A stretch of DNA of 7,144 bases. Origin: Chloroflexota bacterium (GTDB taxonomy: Bacteria; Chloroflexota; Limnocylindria; Limnocylindrales; CSP1-4). Both the position numbers and the translations under genes were made by a program. The DNA lies in contig JACCVB010000178.1 of assembly GCA_013698385.1 (NCBI GenBank), forward strand, positions 1 through 7,144, read 5' to 3'. Position 1 is the stretch's first letter, and each line of letters opens with the position of its first letter. Below, one piece after another: positions 5,182 through 7,144 of this stretch. The notes beneath the pieces are model-generated. The model was not told the DNA's origin, did no database searches, and saw nothing but the letters and a program-made list of their open reading frames with translations.

Positions 5182-6336
5182 ATGGACCTCGACCTCCCTG
5201 CCGAGCACGTCCTCCTTCGCGACACCGTCCGCGCCTTCATGCTGACCGAAGTCGCACCGGTGATCGAGGTGCACGAGCGCGAGCGTCGCTTCCCGACCGA
5301 TATCGTGCGGCGCATCGGGGAGCTCGGCTGGCTCGGCATCCCGATCCCGGAGGACGAGGGCGGGGCCGGACTGGACACCCTGGCCTATGCCGTCGCCGTC
5401 GAGGAGATCGGCCGGGTCTGGGGTTCGCTCGGCCTGATCGTGGCGGCCCACACGAGCCTCGGTTGCGGGCCGCTCCACCTCGCCGGCACCCACGAGCAGC
5501 AGCAGGCCTACCTCGTCCCGATGGCCAGCGGCCGGGTACTCGGCGCATACGGCCTGACGGAATCAGGCGCCGGATCGGACGCCGGGGGGACAAGGACGAC
5601 GGCGCGACGGGACGGCACGGACTGGATCCTCGACGGGGCCAAGCGCTTCATCACGAATGCCGGTCAGGCAGGCACGTACATCGTGACCGCGAAGACCGGC
5701 GAAACGGCCAAGGGTGCCGCCGAGATCAGCGCCTTCATCGTGCCCGCGGAGACCCCGGGCTTCAGCGTGGGACGGCTCGAGGACAAGCTGGGCCTCCACG
5801 CGTCCGCGACCGGCGAGCTTCGCTTCGAGGGTGCGCGCGTCCCGGCCGAGAACCTGCTTGGTGCCCAGGGCGCCGGCTTCCGCACGTTCCTGAAGATCCT
5901 GGACGGCGGCCGGATCTCGATCGGGGCGCTCGCCGTGGGCCTTGCCCAGGCCGCCCTGGATGCGGCCATCCCGTACGCCAGGACGCGCGAGCAATTCGGC
6001 CGACCGATCGGCTCGTTCCAGGGCGTCGCCTTCATGATCGCGGACATGTCGACCGAGATCGAAGCCGCTCGGCAGCTCGTCTGGAGATCGGCCTGGCTCA
6101 AGGACCAGGGGCGCGATTTCGGCCTCGCCGCGGCGCAGGCCAAGCTGTTCGCCTCCGAAGTCAGCTCGCGCGCGACGAACGCGGCCATCCAGATCCACGG
6201 CGGTTACGGCTACGTCACGGACTATCCCGTGGAGCGCTTCATGCGCGACGCGAAGTTGACCGAGATCGGGGAGGGGACCAGCGAGATCCAGCGCCTGGTC
6301 ATCGCCCGCAGGGTGCTCGACCTGCGGGTCATCTGA
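5182..6336 (+). CDS. acyl-CoA dehydrogenase (FAD-dependent)
   Basis: This 384-residue flavoenzyme introduces a trans-2,3 double bond into an acyl-CoA thioester, passing electrons from FAD to an electron-transfer flavoprotein, as in fatty-acid or branched-chain amino-acid breakdown in the cytoplasm. The first family signature is GLTESGAGSDAGG (about residues 118-130), in the FAD/substrate region. The second is QIHGGYGYVTDYPVERFMRD near the C terminus. The expected catalytic base is Glu364 in IGEGTSEIQR, the short/medium-chain position. The residue before it is Gly where many homologues have Tyr, which may alter the acyl pocket. Length is typical of short-chain, branched-chain and related dehydrogenases; chain length cannot be assigned. 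ATG 5182 is supported by TACGCT six bases upstream. The reading frame stays open well upstream, but that stretch runs antisense to the regulator and lacks family similarity. The gene is divergent from a SufR-like regulator that may control it and ends 18 bases from the convergent sortase gene. Confidence 0.95.
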   Translation: MDLDLPAEHVLLRDTVRAFMLTEVAPVIEVHERERRFPTDIVRRIGELGWLGIPIPEDEGGAGLDTLAYAVAVEEIGRVWGSLGLIVAAHTSLGCGPLHLAGTHEQQQAYLVPMASGRVLGAYGLTESGAGSDAGGTRTTARRDGTDWILDGAKRFITNAGQAGTYIVTAKTGETAKGAAEISAFIVPAETPGFSVGRLEDKLGLHASATGELRFEGARVPAENLLGAQGAGFRTFLKILDGGRISIGALAVGLAQAALDAAIPYARTREQFGRPIGSFQGVAFMIADMSTEIEAARQLVWRSAWLKDQGRDFGLAAAQAKLFASEVSSRATNAAIQIHGGYGYVTDYPVERFMRDAKLTEIGEGTSEIQRLVIARRVLDLRVI

Positions 6337-6354
6337 ACAAGATCGGCGGCGCGG

Positions 6355-7137
6355 TCAGCTGACCTTGAGCAGGCGGACCACGAGTCGGTACTGGCTGCGC
6401 GCTCCGACGCAGGTCTGCAGGGTCATGCTCGGCCGAGATTGACCGGCGAAGGCGAAGGCACCCTTGTCCGGCGTGACCACGCGCAACCACGCCACGGCGT
6501 ACGTGCTGACCCTGCCGTTGCCGTCGGCGTAGGTGACCTTCATGCCCCTGCGAAGTCGACCCCGCACGTAGGCATCGTGCAGCGGCTTGAACACGCTCGC
6601 CGCGTGGCCGAAGAGGTAGATGTTGTTGCGCCCGGCGCAGCCCCAGCGGTACACCCGGTTGCCCGGGTAGGCCGATGACGAGCACGAGAAGAAGGAGACC
6701 GATCGATCGACGCCGAGGGCCGGAATCCACACGTGGTTCCGGCCGCGGTACGCGCTCGCGGCACGAGTCGACGTCTTCGATGCCTTCGGAGGGGCAGCGC
6801 GCGACGTGGTCTTCTCGGCGGGTGCCGGCCTGGACGCGGTCGGGATCGACTTGACCGTGGGGGCGGGCACGATGGTCGCGGTGCGGCCAGCCCACGGACG
6901 GACCGGTGCGACGGCCGAACGGGTCGGGACGATCGCCGGAATGCCGCTCGTCGGGATGGTGCCGCGCGGGACGACCGAGCGAATGCCGGAAACGGCCCCC
7001 TGGCCGCCGGATGTCGGAGCCGCCGCCTGGCGAGCCGCCACCGGCGAATCGATGACGGTCGCGGTTCCCGACCCGATGACGGTCGTCAGGAAGGCAAGGG
7101 CCAGGACGAGGCGGATGGAGCGTGTCGCGGAAGGCAT
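6355..7137 (-). CDS. sortase family cysteine transpeptidase, secreted or membrane-anchored
   Basis: Sortases cleave a sorting motif in exported proteins and join them to the cell wall or to pilins, acting outside the membrane. This 260-residue protein has a basic start and a hydrophobic signal or anchor segment (about 7-28). A Pro/Ala/Ser/Thr-rich linker follows (about 30-130), then a sortase domain beginning at HVWIPALGVDRSV (135-147). The catalytic triad is visible as His178 in IYLFGHAASVFKPL, Cys243 in TLQTCVG and Arg251 in QYRLVVRLL. The compact domain resembles the class D/E/F-like sortases of high-GC monoderms; the class is not resolved. Two further cysteines, Cys152 and Cys167, flank the strand before the catalytic His and could form a disulfide. 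The linker has loose repeats around VVP, AIVP and TIVP. ATG 7137 gives a proper signal sequence; only seven upstream bases are visible. No sorting-motif protein is encoded in the window, and the gene is convergent with the acyl-CoA dehydrogenase. Confidence 0.9.
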   Translation of the reverse strand: MPSATRSIRLVLALAFLTTVIGSGTATVIDSPVAARQAAAPTSGGQGAVSGIRSVVPRGTIPTSGIPAIVPTRSAVAPVRPWAGRTATIVPAPTVKSIPTASRPAPAEKTTSRAAPPKASKTSTRAASAYRGRNHVWIPALGVDRSVSFFSCSSSAYPGNRVYRWGCAGRNNIYLFGHAASVFKPLHDAYVRGRLRRGMKVTYADGNGRVSTYAVAWLRVVTPDKGAFAFAGQSRPSMTLQTCVGARSQYRLVVRLLKVS

Positions 7138-7144
7138 GTCCGGA

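Noticed and set aside
6337..6354. Terminator or small gene between the convergent dehydrogenase and sortase genes
   Set aside because: There are only 18 bases, with no hairpin plus T tract and no room for a gene.
5136..6362. Alternate + strand frame of 408 codons within the acyl-CoA dehydrogenase gene
   Set aside because: It is Arg/Gly/Pro-rich out-of-frame translation of a strongly conserved enzyme gene, with no domain of its own.

Overview
The window is very GC-rich (roughly 70% by eye), densely coding, and has six complete genes and one 5'-truncated gene. No rRNA, tRNA, CRISPR array, insertion sequence or integrase was seen. High GC, near-absence of Shine-Dalgarno sequences, a recurring TANNNT box six bases before start codons (leaderless-type transcription), a sortase and a lipoprotein all suggest a monoderm high-GC bacterium. 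My best guess is an environmental Chloroflexota lineage, with Actinomycetota as the alternative. This is inference; no marker gene in the window fixes the taxonomy.

Left block, all + strand (1-4273): the catalytic end of a 2-oxoacid dehydrogenase E2 acyltransferase; an NAD(P)-dependent extended short-chain dehydrogenase/reductase (SDR); a small predicted lipoprotein overlapping the SDR end; lipoyl synthase (lipA); and a divergent adenosine-deaminase-superfamily protein. E2 needs lipoyl groups and LipA inserts the sulfurs that make them, so these two genes form a functional pair. The SDR, lipoprotein and deaminase have no obvious role in lipoylation. lipA and the deaminase each have their own TANNNT box, so the block may be several transcription units rather than one operon.

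Middle block (4336-6336): a SufR-like winged-helix regulator with C-terminal cysteines (- strand) is divergent from an acyl-CoA dehydrogenase (+ strand) across a 135-base promoter region. A redox- or Fe-S-responsive control of the dehydrogenase or of the regulator itself is plausible but unproven.

Right end (6355-7137, - strand): a secreted or membrane-anchored sortase with a long low-complexity linker, convergent with the dehydrogenase and with no substrate gene visible.

Most notable: the deaminase keeps all metal and catalytic residues but has Gly at both positions where classical adenosine deaminase has substrate-contacting Asp; the -10-like box has constant spacing to several start codons; and the SufR-like protein has a rearranged cysteine set. 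I do not see an obviously new multi-gene defence or mobile system; most genes belong to housekeeping families.
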